Part shown: positions 47,335-61,802 of the stretch, piece by piece
Position numbering within the stretch: the stretch's first letter is position 1
Layout: every line of letters begins with the position of its first letter
Assembly: GCA_002189035.1 (NCBI GenBank)
Contig: NEEC01000017.1
Location: forward strand, 310,001-374,000
Source of the DNA: Utricularia gibba
Taxonomy: Eukaryota; Streptophyta; Magnoliopsida; Lamiales; Lentibulariaceae
Direction of reading: 5' to 3'
DNA: 64,000 nucleotides
The notes under the pieces: generated by a model
Database searches by the model: none
What the model saw: only the letters and a program-made list of their open reading frames with translations
What the model was told of the DNA's origin: nothing
Position numbers and translations under genes: made by a program

Positions 47335-47759
47335 AACCTGATAGGGATGCATTTTGTTCTGTTTTTTGAAGTTAAATGTCAAGCGTTGGAGTGACGTTCT
47401 CCTGGGGGAGTTATCTAAAGCATTTTGCCCTAAGATGTATCACTTTTTTATCTGGAACTAATGAGTACATGGATCCTGCAGCTTAAACCACGGAATCACC
47501 TCCATACAAACAACTAGAAAACAACCAAGACAAACGGCACAGCAGAACAACAATTGAACACCAAATATTCAACTTCAAAAACTTATCACTCGTTGGATAA
47601 TCTAAGAACCTTTAAAGTGTAATACATTATTGCATTTTGGAGGCCACCTGGTTCAATGAGCCTATGACCCTTGTAAGAAGAGATTCCATGAGTTTGTATC
47701 ATCTTGTTCCATGTCAAAGGAGTAGATGGGTTCGGGGACCAAGGTCCAAGAATTGAGGC
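47335..47759. other. Tail-to-tail spacer between NFU and TPS genes
   Basis: 425 bp containing the two facing 3' untranslated regions. Nothing else seen. Confidence 0.6.
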
Positions 47760-50606
47760 TTATAAATCATCGGTTTCATCGTCTGTTGAGGTTGCGCATT
47801 CAGTAGCATCGGCAAGGGACTCGAGCATCTGTATGACTTCCAGGGAATCATCCAAATAATACTTGGCCTTGCTTGGTTTTTGCCCAACTGTACATGCAAA
47901 CACTTCCGTTTTATAGGAAAGAATCCCTCTAGACACGGCAGTCCCCATAAGTTCAAACATATCCTCATCTGATCTGTCATCACCAATACATAGAACAAAA
48001 TCAGCCTGTTTCACGTTCTCAGTCATTGACGTGAAAACTTTTTCAGCAACTATTCCTTTGCTGACACCCTGCAGCGACAAAAAAGTAATTGAGCATAACA
48101 AAGCATGAGGTCTGTAACAATCGCAGCCTTTATGAGAGAAGAGAAAGGCATCACAAAATCTTTGAGACATACTTGAGGCTTGACTTCTACAATGAACTGC
48201 CCACTCTTCACGGCAACAGGTTCATTTGCCAAAACACTCTCCAAGTGATCCAACATTTCTTTTGCCTGGGAGAAACCAAACCCTGAAGCTGCATCATAGT
48301 AATGCCAAACCAAAGCACTTTCTTTCCTCTCAATGCCTGAACCATCAGTAGCCTCTGTATATGACTTCATAACAGGTTCTGCCATTTCCATCCAGCCAAA
48401 ATCAGAACCTTGGCTATAGGTTTCCCATTCTTCTTGCTGAGGCCACCTGAAAATTCAAAATGCAGGATAGACAAACTAATTAAAGTAAATACTGTAGAAA
48501 TGACTGTGAAAAAGATAGATATCAAATTGAATCTCTAAGTTTCCCTGTTGATCACATGCAGAGTAACCCTAGTATCATGTTCTTTACAAGATTTTACGAA
48601 ATAAGATAAGTATGCATACCTCAAGAAGTAGCCATGCTCTGCAGCAAGCCCCATTTTCTTGCAAGGTTCAAACCATTTGCTTAAGCTGCTCCTTCCCCTT
48701 CCACTCACCATAAAAACTGTGTTTTTGGGATCAGCGCATAAACTGTTCAACAAAGATATCACTTGAGCACTTGGAGTCTTTATAATTGAATTCTGAGACA
48801 TCAGCGTCCCATCATAGTCCAGTAAAATAGCCCTGCTTGTAGAATTTGTGTAAGCAGCGACAATATCATCGGTTGATAGCTTTCTGAAATTAGGATCTAG
48901 AGCCACCACCCTAAATCCAAATCCAAGGCCAATGCCCCAGCATCTCTTTCTGAAATGATCGGCACAAGTTCTTTCCATGTCTTGCAGGAAGCTTCTGGAC
49001 CAATACGCAACATCATGAGTGCTAACATATCGATAATGTTTTTCATGCCTCATCTCTTTCTCCGCTTCAATCATTGATATGGCCTCATGCATAGCCTCAG
49101 ATGTTGACTCAACATTCCATGGATTGATTCGAATTGCACCACTTAGAGAAGGTGAGCATCCAATGAACTCGGAAACCACAAGCATGCTTTTTTTGGGTCC
49201 ACAAACGTTTGAATCTTCACCCAAGCCAGAAATACCTTGCCTGCATACAATGTATTCATAAGGTGTCAGATTCATCCCATCCCTTACAGCAGTCACAACA
49301 ACACATTCTGCAATACTGTAGTATGCCATTCTTTCACTGGTAGACAAAGATCGGTTAATTAAAACAACTGGATCATATCCAGGAGCTCCAAGTTCTTCAT
49401 TGATTCTCTTGCAGCTCTCTTCTATTTCTGCCTGCACATTTTCTAAATCAATACCTTTTCCCCTAGCAGGATTTGCGATCTGCACCAGGACAGCCTTCCC
49501 CGCCAAACTGGATGCCGCTTGAGCATTTCTTCCATAGCTAGTAGCTTCAGATTAATACCTTTAAATATATCCATATCATCAACTCCAAGCAAGACGGTCT
49601 TACCTTCAAACTGGCTCCTTAGTACTTCGACCATTAAATCCTTGTCAGCTTGCCTAATCACTGACTCAATGTGACCCATATGTACACCTACAGGCATAAT
49701 CTTTATTCCAACAGTCCTTCCAAAATAATCCAACCCTATGTAACCCCGTTTTGATTGATACTCTAGGCCCAACATTCGACTACAACAAGAAAGAAAATGA
49801 CGGGCATAATCAAAAGTATGAAAGCCAATAAGGTCCGAGTTGAGTAATGCCTTGAGAATTTCTTCTCTAACAGGGAGAGATCTGTATATCTCAGAAGAAG
49901 GAAATGGACTGTGAAGGAAAAATCCCATTCTCAAACGAACAAAGCGCCGCCTCAAAAAAGTGGGAAGAACCATCAAATGATAGTCATGAATCCAAACAAA
50001 ATCATCCTCAGGGTTAAGGATCTCAATCACTTTCTGTGAAAAAATTTTATTGGCTGACACATAGGCTTCCCACAAGGATCGATCAAATCTACCTCCATGA
50101 TCAGGAGAAAATGGTAGCATGTAGTGAAAAAGTGGCCATAAATGCCTTTTGCAAAACCCATAGTAGAACTTTTCGAGAAGATTAGGAGGCAAAAATGCAG
50201 GAACACATTTAAATTTGTCCAAAAGATAACTTGCTACATCATCCTGCTCGATTGGATCGACATCAACATGTAATGACCCCACGTACAACACCTCCATATC
50301 TTCAGGCAAGCCATCTTTAACCCGCAGGAGCAAGGAATCCTCATTCCAACTAAAACTCCATCCCTTATTATCAGGCCTCCTTTTTGCTTTCAAAGGCAAA
50401 AGATTTGAGACGATAATCATTCGATCCCCCGCTACTGAAGAAGGGTTCTCAGAAGTAACGCTACTAGCTTGCTCATCATCTAACTCAACGATGTTCCCGG
50501 GTACCGTCATTACCCGGGGAAAGCGTTTCCGCTCTTTCTCTCTACCCATTACTGGAAAATTCCCAGATGCTAAATCCAAAAGATTCGTATAAGATCTTGA
50601 CATCAT
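47760..50606 (-). CDS. Class II trehalose-6-phosphate synthase/phosphatase (TPS5-11 type)
   Basis: Three coding exons on the minus strand: 50606-48620, 48446-48173 and 48068-47760, about 856 residues. The start MMSRSYTNLLDLASGNFPVM is the canonical class II N-terminus. GT20 synthase domain: WIHDYHLMVLPTFLRRR, FFLHSPFPSSEIYRSLP, TAVRDGMNLTPYEYIVCRQ. HAD phosphatase domain: LLDYDGTLM (near residue 590) and LCIGDDRSDEDMFE. Class II members are cytosolic, mostly lack synthase activity and are thought to act in sugar signalling, including with SnRK1. One base appears missing at a CCCC run (plus 49498-49501). The frame from the start passes out of register after HPVW, and the next frame resumes GKAVLVQIANPARGKG. 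Such a slip in a gene of this conservation looks like a consensus error. The upstream region probably includes an untranslated first exon. Confidence 0.9.
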
Positions 50607-51832
50607 CTTGGCAAAATCCAGGCTACACCACCCCCAAAAAATTACTGGAAACAAAAATCTTCTTTTAAATACCGTGACCAGTATATTTCCAGCTCTCGCT
50701 CAAACCGTCGCCTCCAAATCACCTACATTGAAGAAAAAAAATTCACCTCAGAAAATCAGAGGAAACGCGCACTAAACCGCGTGGTGATCACAAAAATAAG
50801 AAAAATAAAAGTTCAAACACTCCAGGAGATGCTCATCTAGACCGAAAAACTCCATTAGCCATCACGAATCCCATCGCATGCATACAAAACATCGAATCAA
50901 ACCCTGCGGATTAGGCCTGACCTTGCGATTCGATCCAACAGCAGGTACCCTGTAGCGTCTTCGGAAAACAAAAAGAAGAATAGAAACGGAAAGGTCAAAG
51001 CTTCATCCACAGGTCGTGAAAACGGATTTTCTAGGGTTTCAAGGAGAACGAATTAAGAAATTCAAAGTCTGTGAGTTATCTGTCCATCATATCCATGGAT
51101 CCCCAACACTTTGAAAAAATATTTTAAATTTAACAATTTTTTTTGGCATTAAATATTCTTGAAATTTTACTAAAATTTGTTCCTTGAAATTTTATTTTTT
51201 GAAACAAAATTTGTTTTTTTCTGGGACTAGAACGAACATTCCCTTTATTTTTCCCTCAAAAATGAAAAATGCATATTATAATGTATTAATATTCTGGAAA
51301 TAATATACGGGAAATATTCATGGAAATATGGAATTTGGTTTTATTGAGTCAACGGGATAAACGTGGGAAGGCATCCACTAAGCTCACCTCAGCTCACCTG
51401 CACCTGAAGATTTGCATTCACTCATTTTAATTTAATTTAAAAATAAATAAAAAGCTGTCATTTGTGTGGGTTGGGTATTGAATGAATTGGTAGAGTTGGT
51501 GGGCTGGCGGGCGAGCAAGCAAGCAAGGGCAAGAAGAAAGAAGACAGCACCGCCACTTGGGCACCGGATAAGGCCTCAGCCAGAGACAGCCGACTTTGGA
51601 AGGAAACTAGCTGGCATCGCTGGTGGCACGCCACCCGCACGTGCCTTCTGACATCAACACACGTGACACCAACCCAACCCAACCCGACCCGACCCACCAT
51701 CGCCTTGCCTTTGCTTTGCGCCTACGCTGTGGTCTGCTCTGGTTCCGAGGGATGGATGATACACATACAGATTGATCTATACTTGATGAGAAGCTTCAAT
51801 GATGTGTATGTACATGCGTATGGGAATGAAAT
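50607..51832. other. Upstream region of the TPS gene
   Basis: Contains the 5' leader and promoter of the TPS gene (probably with a leader intron, as is common in class II TPS genes) and then the end of the DnaJ-ferredoxin gene. Open frames around 51.46-51.83 kb are Pro/Arg-rich and unsupported. Confidence 0.5.
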
Positions 51833-53712
51833 TCAAGCTTCCTTGTTGGGTACCGCTTCCGGGAGGCTGAACGCCGGTGGCTTGTCGGCGCGGTTGCGCG
51901 AATACTCTCGCCACCGGCGAGCGGCGGCGGCGGTGCGCTTGGCTTGCTCCTCGGTTTCTTCGGCTGCAGCAACGATCGCATGTTACGAACGGGAATGCAT
52001 GCGTGTTTAGCAGACGACCGAGGTTTTACCTGACTTTTGCTGATCCCAGGGCTTGCCCCAGAGGTTACTCCAGTATGTTGGATTTGCATCTGATCCCTTC
52101 CGTCTGTCCATCCTCACCCTTGCTTGTGCCTGCAACAATGGATGAGTTTCCTGCAACTAATCATATTTCTTAATATAACACGGCGTACCAGGACTTTGGC
52201 CTGTCTCTTTTCCCATCTAGCACTTGCCTGCATCCATCAGTAGCAGAATTCAAATGTAGATCGGGAGTATGCCGTCGCAAGTTCTAGACGTTAAGCGACT
52301 AAGATTGCATACCATGCGGAAAACATCGATGGAAGCTGCGCCCATTCCAGAGAGCATTAGGGCAACCTGATCAGCAGCATTGCATTGCATTGCATTGTTA
52401 GAACAAAGCATTTCGAATCAGGGCCAATGTGGTGGCACTTGGTCTTACATTAACTCTTTCCACTCGCCGCATTTCGTCCTCAAGCAGTGATAACTGTGCG
52501 GCAGAAGTCCAATGTATGCAGTTAACTGGGCTGGAATCAAAATCAACCAATCATGTTAACCGCCGAAGGAAACAGAGACAATGCTACTAACATACGCATA
52601 CTGACTGCTACAATGATCAACTGAAAAATGGGGATACCAGCTATCAACTGCTTCATCGACGGAATCGTGTCTTCCTATTTGGCTGTAGGCCCTGGCTCTG
52701 CCGAAGTCTTCCTCAATGGCGAATACATTTGGGCATAAGTTGGCACAGTTCTTGCAGCCTGGACGACGATAAGACAGTTTAGAATCAGAAGGAGCGCTTG
52801 TTTTCTGTAGCTCCATTTATCAGAAGCCTGCATCAGCATTAGCGTACCGATGCAAGTGAATTCATCGACAAACACGGAATTCCTTGGACTGGAATCATCA
52901 AAAAAAGGGTTGATGGCAGTAGGGGTGTATCCATGGATTTCATCATAAACCATTCGCTGCACCGGATCACTCAGAACCTAAATGTAAATGCACGTCAACG
53001 AAGGTTTCTGTCACCATACTTGGAACAAATCTAAAACAACTTACCTCATAAACCTCATTAATGAACATGCAGAAATTCGTAGTCTCTTCATCGTCACCGG
53101 TAAGATCAGGATGGCAAGCTTTCATGCAGTTATAGTAAGCCTTCTTGATTTGCTCTGGTGTGGCGTCAGGAAGCTGAAAATTGAAGGTTCAAGTAGACTG
53201 GTTGGTATTCAGCCTCGATTTAAGAAAAAGCAATTGCACATCAACATCTACACTACTCCGCCCGGTAAATTTCTACCCCATCACTGAAAACTTACATATT
53301 CCCTTCCAAGAAGCAGTAAATGTTGATCCTTTGATCAATTAACTTGATCGAGGCAGAAAAAGATGATAAAATGTTCCAAAAACCAGCCAAATCTTTCATA
53401 AATTCATTCAATGAATGATTGTAATCCTAAATGCAACTATCAGGTATGCACGAAGGGATGAACTTCTACTGAAAAAACAAGCCGTATTACCAAACCCAGA
53501 ACAGCATAATAATCATCTGCGATTTCATCATACGGAGTAGATTCTCGAAGGGCAGCCCTGATCCTTCCAATATATGGCCTTTTCCCACCTCGGCTACTCC
53601 AAGTGGCAAGGCCCTTGCCCAATAGTGAACGTCTGCTTCTCGGACAGAATCTAGGAATTCGATTCTTGAATTTAAGGATATCAGCGCAAACCGGCGGCAA
53701 TAGCTGAGCCAT
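51833..53712 (-). CDS. DnaJ domain plus 4Fe-4S ferredoxin protein, plastid
   Basis: Nine exons on the minus strand: 53712-53491, 53173-53045, 52977-52848, 52758-52638, 52530-52449, 52366-52313, 52227-52189, 52129-52030 and 51963-51833; 335 residues, phases all consistent. A basic N-terminus (MAQLLPPVCADILKF, then many Arg) suggests chloroplast import. The J domain follows: DDYYAVLGL, AYYNCMKACHPDLTGD (with HPD), VLSDPVQRMVYDEI. Then a ferredoxin module CIGCKNCANLCP (CX2CX2CX3CP) and SCPVNCIHW. The tail is basic and Ala-rich (KRTAAAARRWREY). Plant proteins with this fusion are plastid DnaJ-like proteins, probably coupling Hsp70 work to redox or Fe-S handling; the client is unknown. Several exons are too short to show as single open frames. 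Start at 53712 chosen over 53736 by family resemblance. Confidence 0.9.
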
Positions 53713-54297
53713 CAACCGCACAGCAAGAGGAAGCACAGCGAATGAGAAGGAAAGGGCAGATTTTTCCTTGGAAGACGTCGTATATAAAATGGGCAGTGGT
53801 TGAAATGCTGAGATGGCAAGACGAAGGCCACTGGTTTGCGCAAGAATCTAGAAAAAAGGTATCTTACCAAAATCACACGCGCCGAAACGTGGTGAGTCTA
53901 CTTCCTTCACGCTTCAGGCTTGCGTGATTGTCTTTCCCCGTCCCCCTAAATATCATTAAAGCAGCAGACGTTTTTTAACAAGCTCTGATCTTTATCAATG
54001 TGCCATGATTTTTGACCTGGGCCTCCTCGGACAGGACATATTTGTAGGTTTGGAGTTGGACCAATCTTGGCCGCCGCAAGATGCTTACTGTAAAGATACG
54101 GTCAATTTAAGTTCTAACATTCCGACTCCTAGACTATGAGCCTGGAACTCAGTTTAAGTTCTAGGACTCTTATTACTAATCGAAAATAGTACGGTAGCTG
54201 TTAGGACACTGAGCTGATCTGCTGCTACTTGCCGGTGGTTTACTTCTTTCTCTTTTCCTCTTCCGCTGGTTTATCAGTCGCACCAAGTTCTCTGAAA
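53713..54297. promoter_or_regulatory. Shared intergenic promoter between DnaJ-ferredoxin (-) and aspartate aminotransferase (+) genes
   Basis: 585 bp between two divergent start codons of organelle-targeted protein genes. No distinct TATA box was picked out. Confidence 0.5.
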
Positions 54298-56538
<2,241 letters not shown>

Positions 56539-57074
56539 GGAGGCGCCTCATTCCTCCGTCACAGATTCCATCGCCGCGGCCATTTGGTTCACCGGTACTA
56601 CCAAAAAGTCTCATGCTTACGTTACTCTTTCTACTCGACTACAAGTAATTATGTTTCATCTCGTTCAACTAAACTAACAGATGATTCAGGTTTACTAATC
56701 AGCTTGAGGGCGCTATACTTCTAAGCATGAGCCGTTTCCCCTGCGCGGGGGGAAGCAATAATTCTGCTGTGTCACGAATCATGATGATGCAATATGGGAT
56801 TGTGTTTACTCTATTCAAGGGTTTTCAATAATGTACTTTTTGGAGGTTTGGAAACAGAGGATACAGGACCAAATACACATTTTCATAGAGGCTTTCGTAG
56901 TGGAACAACACAGGAGTGAAAGCAACGAAATATACACAGAGATAGGGAACTTGATTCCATTTGATAATTATATGCCAATCCTACTCAACCAACCCGAGAA
57001 TAAACAACTAACCAGAGGCCCCATCTGGTGAGCTCCTTTTTTGCATGGACAGATAAACTTGCTGCGCATTGGCA
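56539..57074. other. Tail-to-tail spacer between aminotransferase and kinase genes
   Basis: 536 bp with the facing 3' untranslated regions. The open frame at 56831-57031 has no support. Confidence 0.55.
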
Positions 57075-60031
57075 TTAAATCTGGGTGCAGCGATCATGCA
57101 TCAGTTGTGATGTAGGGAAAGGCGCTATGTTCAGACAAGCTTGTTGTCGAATTTTCCCAGGTATCAACTTGCAGATAAGCTCAGGTGATGCTCCAGTTAA
57201 CTGTGGTGCAGACAAAGAAGCACACTCAAGGGACTTCTTCAAAACAAGAATCATTCAACATAAAGATACGAGAACAAGAAAGGATCCATACTTCCTGTTT
57301 AAAGTTGAAAAGAGGAGGAAACGGACGACCATTAGGAAGATGGGCATTTGGCTCCCTAAGCTCATCGAAGAATGGATGGGCACACGCCTCCAGCTAGAAC
57401 AAAGGAAAAAAAAATTTAAAAAACGTCCATTGGTATAAAAAAAGGCCCAGAGGATTTTGACAAAGAAACCAAGAGGGAAGAAACGAATTTCACATAATTC
57501 ACTATCATTTGTCTCAACATACTGCAGTGTAGCGAAGGCTTGGTGAGTACTGAAGCAGACGAGAAGCAAGGTCTATGGCTTCAGGAGGCATACGCTTATG
57601 GAAAACCTGAAAAAAAAACATTGTAACCTTCAATAACAGATATCTCATATGAACAAAAAAAAGGGAATGCTAAGTTGCGTCTAACCTTGTGCCATGGATG
57701 AGCTTTGATCTGTGGGAATCTGAAGTCGGTATAATGTGGGTTCATACATCGAATTTCTTCCCGTGTTGGAGTACCAAGGACCTATTTGCAGAAAAACAAT
57801 GATTAATCATGGGATGATCACACAAAATTATTATGTAAGGTAAACATCCAAAGACCTTGATAATTTCTACGAGCTGATCAACTGCATTCTCCCCTGGAAA
57901 AAGAGGCTGTGACCAAGGAACAAAATCTTAATATTCCAAATTTTTAGGCATATTGGGCAAAGAGATCAATGAGGAGGACAACACATACCTGACCCAAAAG
58001 AAGCTCTCCAAGAACACAACCAGAAGACCATATATCAATGGAAGTGGAATATTCTGTGGCACCAAAAATAAGCTCTGGAGCCCGATAATAACGTGAGCAG
58101 ATGTAGGATATATTAGGTTCACCGCTGACCTGATGATAATGGAAATTCGACAGTGTAAGCTGACTTAAAACATAAGACAAAAATTAACCAACCTTGGATA
58201 GAAATTTCATGGGGCTGTGAAAAGGTGCATCTGGTGGGTTAGCAGACTTACAAGGATTTTAGCACTTCCAAAGTCACATATCTTAACCTGGTGCGTAAGA
58301 GGATCAATCTGGAGATTTCCAATAAAAATAAATCAGTTTGCAAAACTGTAATCGATGGCAGGTGCAGAGGAGTGAGACATTATCACATACCAAAATATTC
58401 TGAGGCTTTATATCCCTATGGCACACACCCGGAACAGTATGCATGTAGGCAAGGCCTCTGAATAACTGAAGAAACAGAAGGTAATAAAGTTGTAATTGAT
58501 ATCTTATACAGATATCAACTGATATACCAGAGAAACAAACCTGGTAAGCGTACAGTTTGACATAGATGAGTGGCATCGCCTGGTTTGAGTTTGTATAATT
58601 TTTTAGAACCTTAAACATTGTTTCCGGGACAAAATCCATGACCAGGTTAAGGTAAAGATCATCTCTTGTTGTCGTAGAAAAGAAACAGTGCTTTAGAGAG
58701 ATAACATTTGGATGATCCATCAAACGCATTATCTGAAGCTCACGGTTTTTATAACGCTTGTCCTGTAAAACCTTTTTTATTGCAACATACTCTCCAGTTT
58801 CCAGGCATTTAGCCTACATAAAAATGCACCTAACCTTTTAGCCAGAAAATTTAAGCTCAAAACGATCATGTCAAAATGGGGATGCATACCTGAAAAACTA
58901 TCCCAAATGATCCTGTTCCCACAACATGCTCTGCCATGTAGCTAATAGTCTGCACAACGGCAAAAATGTAGATGATAAGCCTATAAATAAAACAAATTCG
59001 AGAATTCAATTTCCATAAATTTGAAGCTTCAGGTTATCAGCATGTGGAGCCACTACTAGGAATCTGGGGACAGACCCTTTTTGGCTCGCCATTTTTTCCT
59101 CCAATGGTAGTGGATATGATGTGACCAGTAAGAGGATCATTCTCGTCAGTGGACGATACAGACATCTCCTGAAATTCACTCCAAGACAAGGCATAAATCT
59201 CTGATTTTTCTAGTGTGCACAAGAGTATTTAAAAGAAGAACTCCATGATAACAAAAAAAAAGGAGCACTGAAGTTATGGGACGTTTGATATCAACTTGAG
59301 ATGTCAATTCAGAGTTAGATATATTTTTAAATGAGCAATAACCAACTACTGCACGCCAACCCGCTCAACAATACAAAATCAAACTAAATGAAAACAAAAG
59401 AAGCTGAAGTACACCACAAACAAGAAACCTGTGAGAAAAGAGTGAAAAACCAAGTAGAAGAGAAAACCAAGGAGATTCAAACTGAGATCCATTTGAAATC
59501 TTCATTATTGGACGAGGCACAATTGTCTCGCGAAAAAGCAGGTCGAATTCACTGGAAAATGTTCACCTAAATAAAGCTCAAGTACAGTAACTCCAATCCA
59601 GAATCTTCTACAGCAGTTGCATTAGCGCAGAAAAAAACGACAAGAAAGCAAGCTAGCTATTATAAATCCACAATTCACCAAGTCCAGTAACACACCCCCG
59701 AAATAGTGCTTCCAGATCCTCTCAAGCAGAAACCAAGAAACCACGCACATTCGGGACCCAAAATGCAGATGGAAATGGGAAAGATGCGCCTACGAAGCTA
59801 GGGTTTCGTGGGACTACAGGTAGGAGCGAAAAGGTCAAACAAAAAATGCATGGATGCGGAATTGAGTACCTTGCCTGCGTCCATATCAGCTACCTTCACG
59901 TCGGCGGCGGTGGGCGGTGGATTTTGCTCGAGAAATGCATTATGCCTTGATGAACATCATACTGAGGAAAGGTGGTTGATGGCGGGGGGGAACGCTGCAT
60001 TATGTTGATACCGAGGTCCCAGCGAGGCCAT
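57075..60031 (-). CDS. GSK3/shaggy-like protein kinase (N-terminal exon uncertain)
   Basis: Twelve exons on the minus strand: 60031-59870, 59168-59076, 58949-58890, 58813-58541, 58465-58391, 58308-58252, 58129-57989, 57906-57856, 57781-57686, 57606-57523, 57393-57292 and 57200-57075. From exon 2 the frame is clean to the stop. Landmarks: [19 protein letters not shown] loop [15 protein letters not shown], catalytic [11 protein letters not shown], activation-loop Tyr in [13 protein letters not shown], the TREE motif and [16 protein letters not shown]. Plant GSK3s phosphorylate transcription factors and enzymes in brassinosteroid, stress and developmental signalling. The [12 protein letters not shown] wording fits the clade IV type. 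Exon 1 in the phase of exon 2 starts [14 protein letters not shown] but has an in-frame TGA at codon 25. A start at ATG 59884 (MDAGK) would give about 390 residues, otherwise about 439. Confidence 0.9.
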
Positions 60032-60737
60032 GTGACCTTTTTCTCATTTCCATTTCCTTTTCCTTTTTCAATTGTTTTTGTTTTGTGTTTGGATAATGAA
60101 GGGAATTTTCTCCGCCATAAAAACAATTCCCCATTCAAACACCTACAAATTATTAAAAATACAACTTGGCGAAATAATTAATAAATAAATACACGTTATA
60201 CTTTTGTAGCGATGCGTCGTCATGCCTTGAAAGTGCAATTCAAACAACTCCTTTGACTAGTTGAGTAAGATGACAGTTCCTTCCAAGTGTTTGTAGCTCA
60301 TAAACTTGCAATCTAAATTTGATAGTTTTGCAACTAACGAACTTGTTGAAATTTTCACAAAGTAAAAAAGAATGAATATTATAATTTTGAGATCTGATAT
60401 CTATAGACTTGAGATGATCATTACTTTTGAGAGTTTAAGTTTGCATCTTGTTTGGGCTCTTTTGATATAGGTTTTTGCGATGATTGTGCATCACATTGTT
60501 CATTAGTGGTTGATAGAGACATTTTCCTCCCTTTTACATGAATTAGGTAACAAACTAAAATGACATATTCTTCTCCCTCTCCTTATATTAGGTTATGTTC
60601 TAGAAAAATTTCAGAGCTTGATGCAAATATAATGAAACTAACCAATATTGACTCATTAGAAACTAATATACTCCAGTCAATTTGAACTTTCTCATGCATT
60701 AAAGGAGATGGGATTTTTTTCTCAGACCCATTAGGGT
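60032..60737. other. Kinase promoter region and AT-rich spacer
   Basis: The first 200 bp form the upstream region of the kinase gene. The rest is AT-rich with no gene supported. Confidence 0.5.
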
Positions 60738-61539
60738 TCAAAGATGGAAATGTTGATGTGGGTAGAGAAGTTTGGTGAGGATGTCGATGATCTGGTCATT
60801 CGAAGGTACATATTGAAGTTCATGAAATATAATGTGTCTGCATTTACTTCTTTCAAATTGAATTAGGTTTTTTATCATATTAATTACTGATTTGTTGTTG
60901 ATCAAAAGCAATGTTGGTTTTGGCACTTCAATCTTTAAATATGATAAAATCTTTTGCAGATACATAAGCCTCTCCTTCTACTATTTGATTAGTTCTTCAT
61001 CATTTTTGATGATTGATATGCTACATAGAATGAAACTAAAACCTTTATGTAGTTGTTTCTGGTATATACAAAATAATTTCATTTAGGATTTTTGAAATCC
61101 TTCTTTTTTAAAATGACTATCAATAAGATCACCTTATTTTCTTGGCTCTTGCTTTAAACCACATGGGAGCCTTTCACAATAAGATCACCTTATTTTCTTT
61201 TCCCATTTCCAGGAATCGGGTGACTACGACACATAAATCTCCTCATTAAGGTAGTCACTTAGAAATGTATTGTTAACATCAAGTTGAGAGACTTTCCAAT
61301 TTTCAACAAGTAGCTAGGCCAACTGATAGTTTTCTCAAATATAATCTTGCCATAGATGCAAACGTGTAAATGTAGTAAATTTTCACTCTTTGTAAATATT
61401 CTTTGGCTACAAGTTTGGCCGTTAGCTTGTTAAAACTGTCATTTGAATTTAAGTTAGTTTTAAGAACCAACTTCAATCCAACCACTCTTTTGTCTTGAGG
61501 TTGTTCTACAAGCTTCCATGTATTATCCTTATTTATCAT
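60738..61539 (-). pseudogene. Decayed Copia pol, reverse-transcriptase start and RNase H end
   Basis: On the minus strand, 61539-61303 encodes DNTWKLVEQPQDKRVVGLKL and then KLTAKLVAKEYLQ, the start of the Copia reverse transcriptase (pattern N-TW-LV--P---K-VG-KWV, KARLVAKGY-Q). Further along, 60965-60738 encodes LLINNKSVINMIKN, RSKCRHIIFHEL and QIIDILTKLLYPHQH, the RNase H end of the same polyprotein. The order agrees with one element on the minus strand that lost the middle of the polymerase domain and collected stops. Confidence 0.78.
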
Positions 61540-61802
61540 TGTTAAATTAGCTTACATTACACCCTTCCAATCGGGTTGTTGTAATGCCTGATATAGATCT
61601 TTGATTCTTTAATCATCAAAAAAAATATTGGTATATATCTGATAATTTCTTCTCATCTTGCACTAGATAATCTTCATTATCATAGTTTCCTTTTAGTTCA
61701 TTTTCGTTCAACACTAATGAAGGCTAATTTTTACATGTAGGTTCATAGATTGGATTGGGCTCTTCAACCCCCATGAGATTTTTCAATTTCTTCTTTATTT
61801 AT

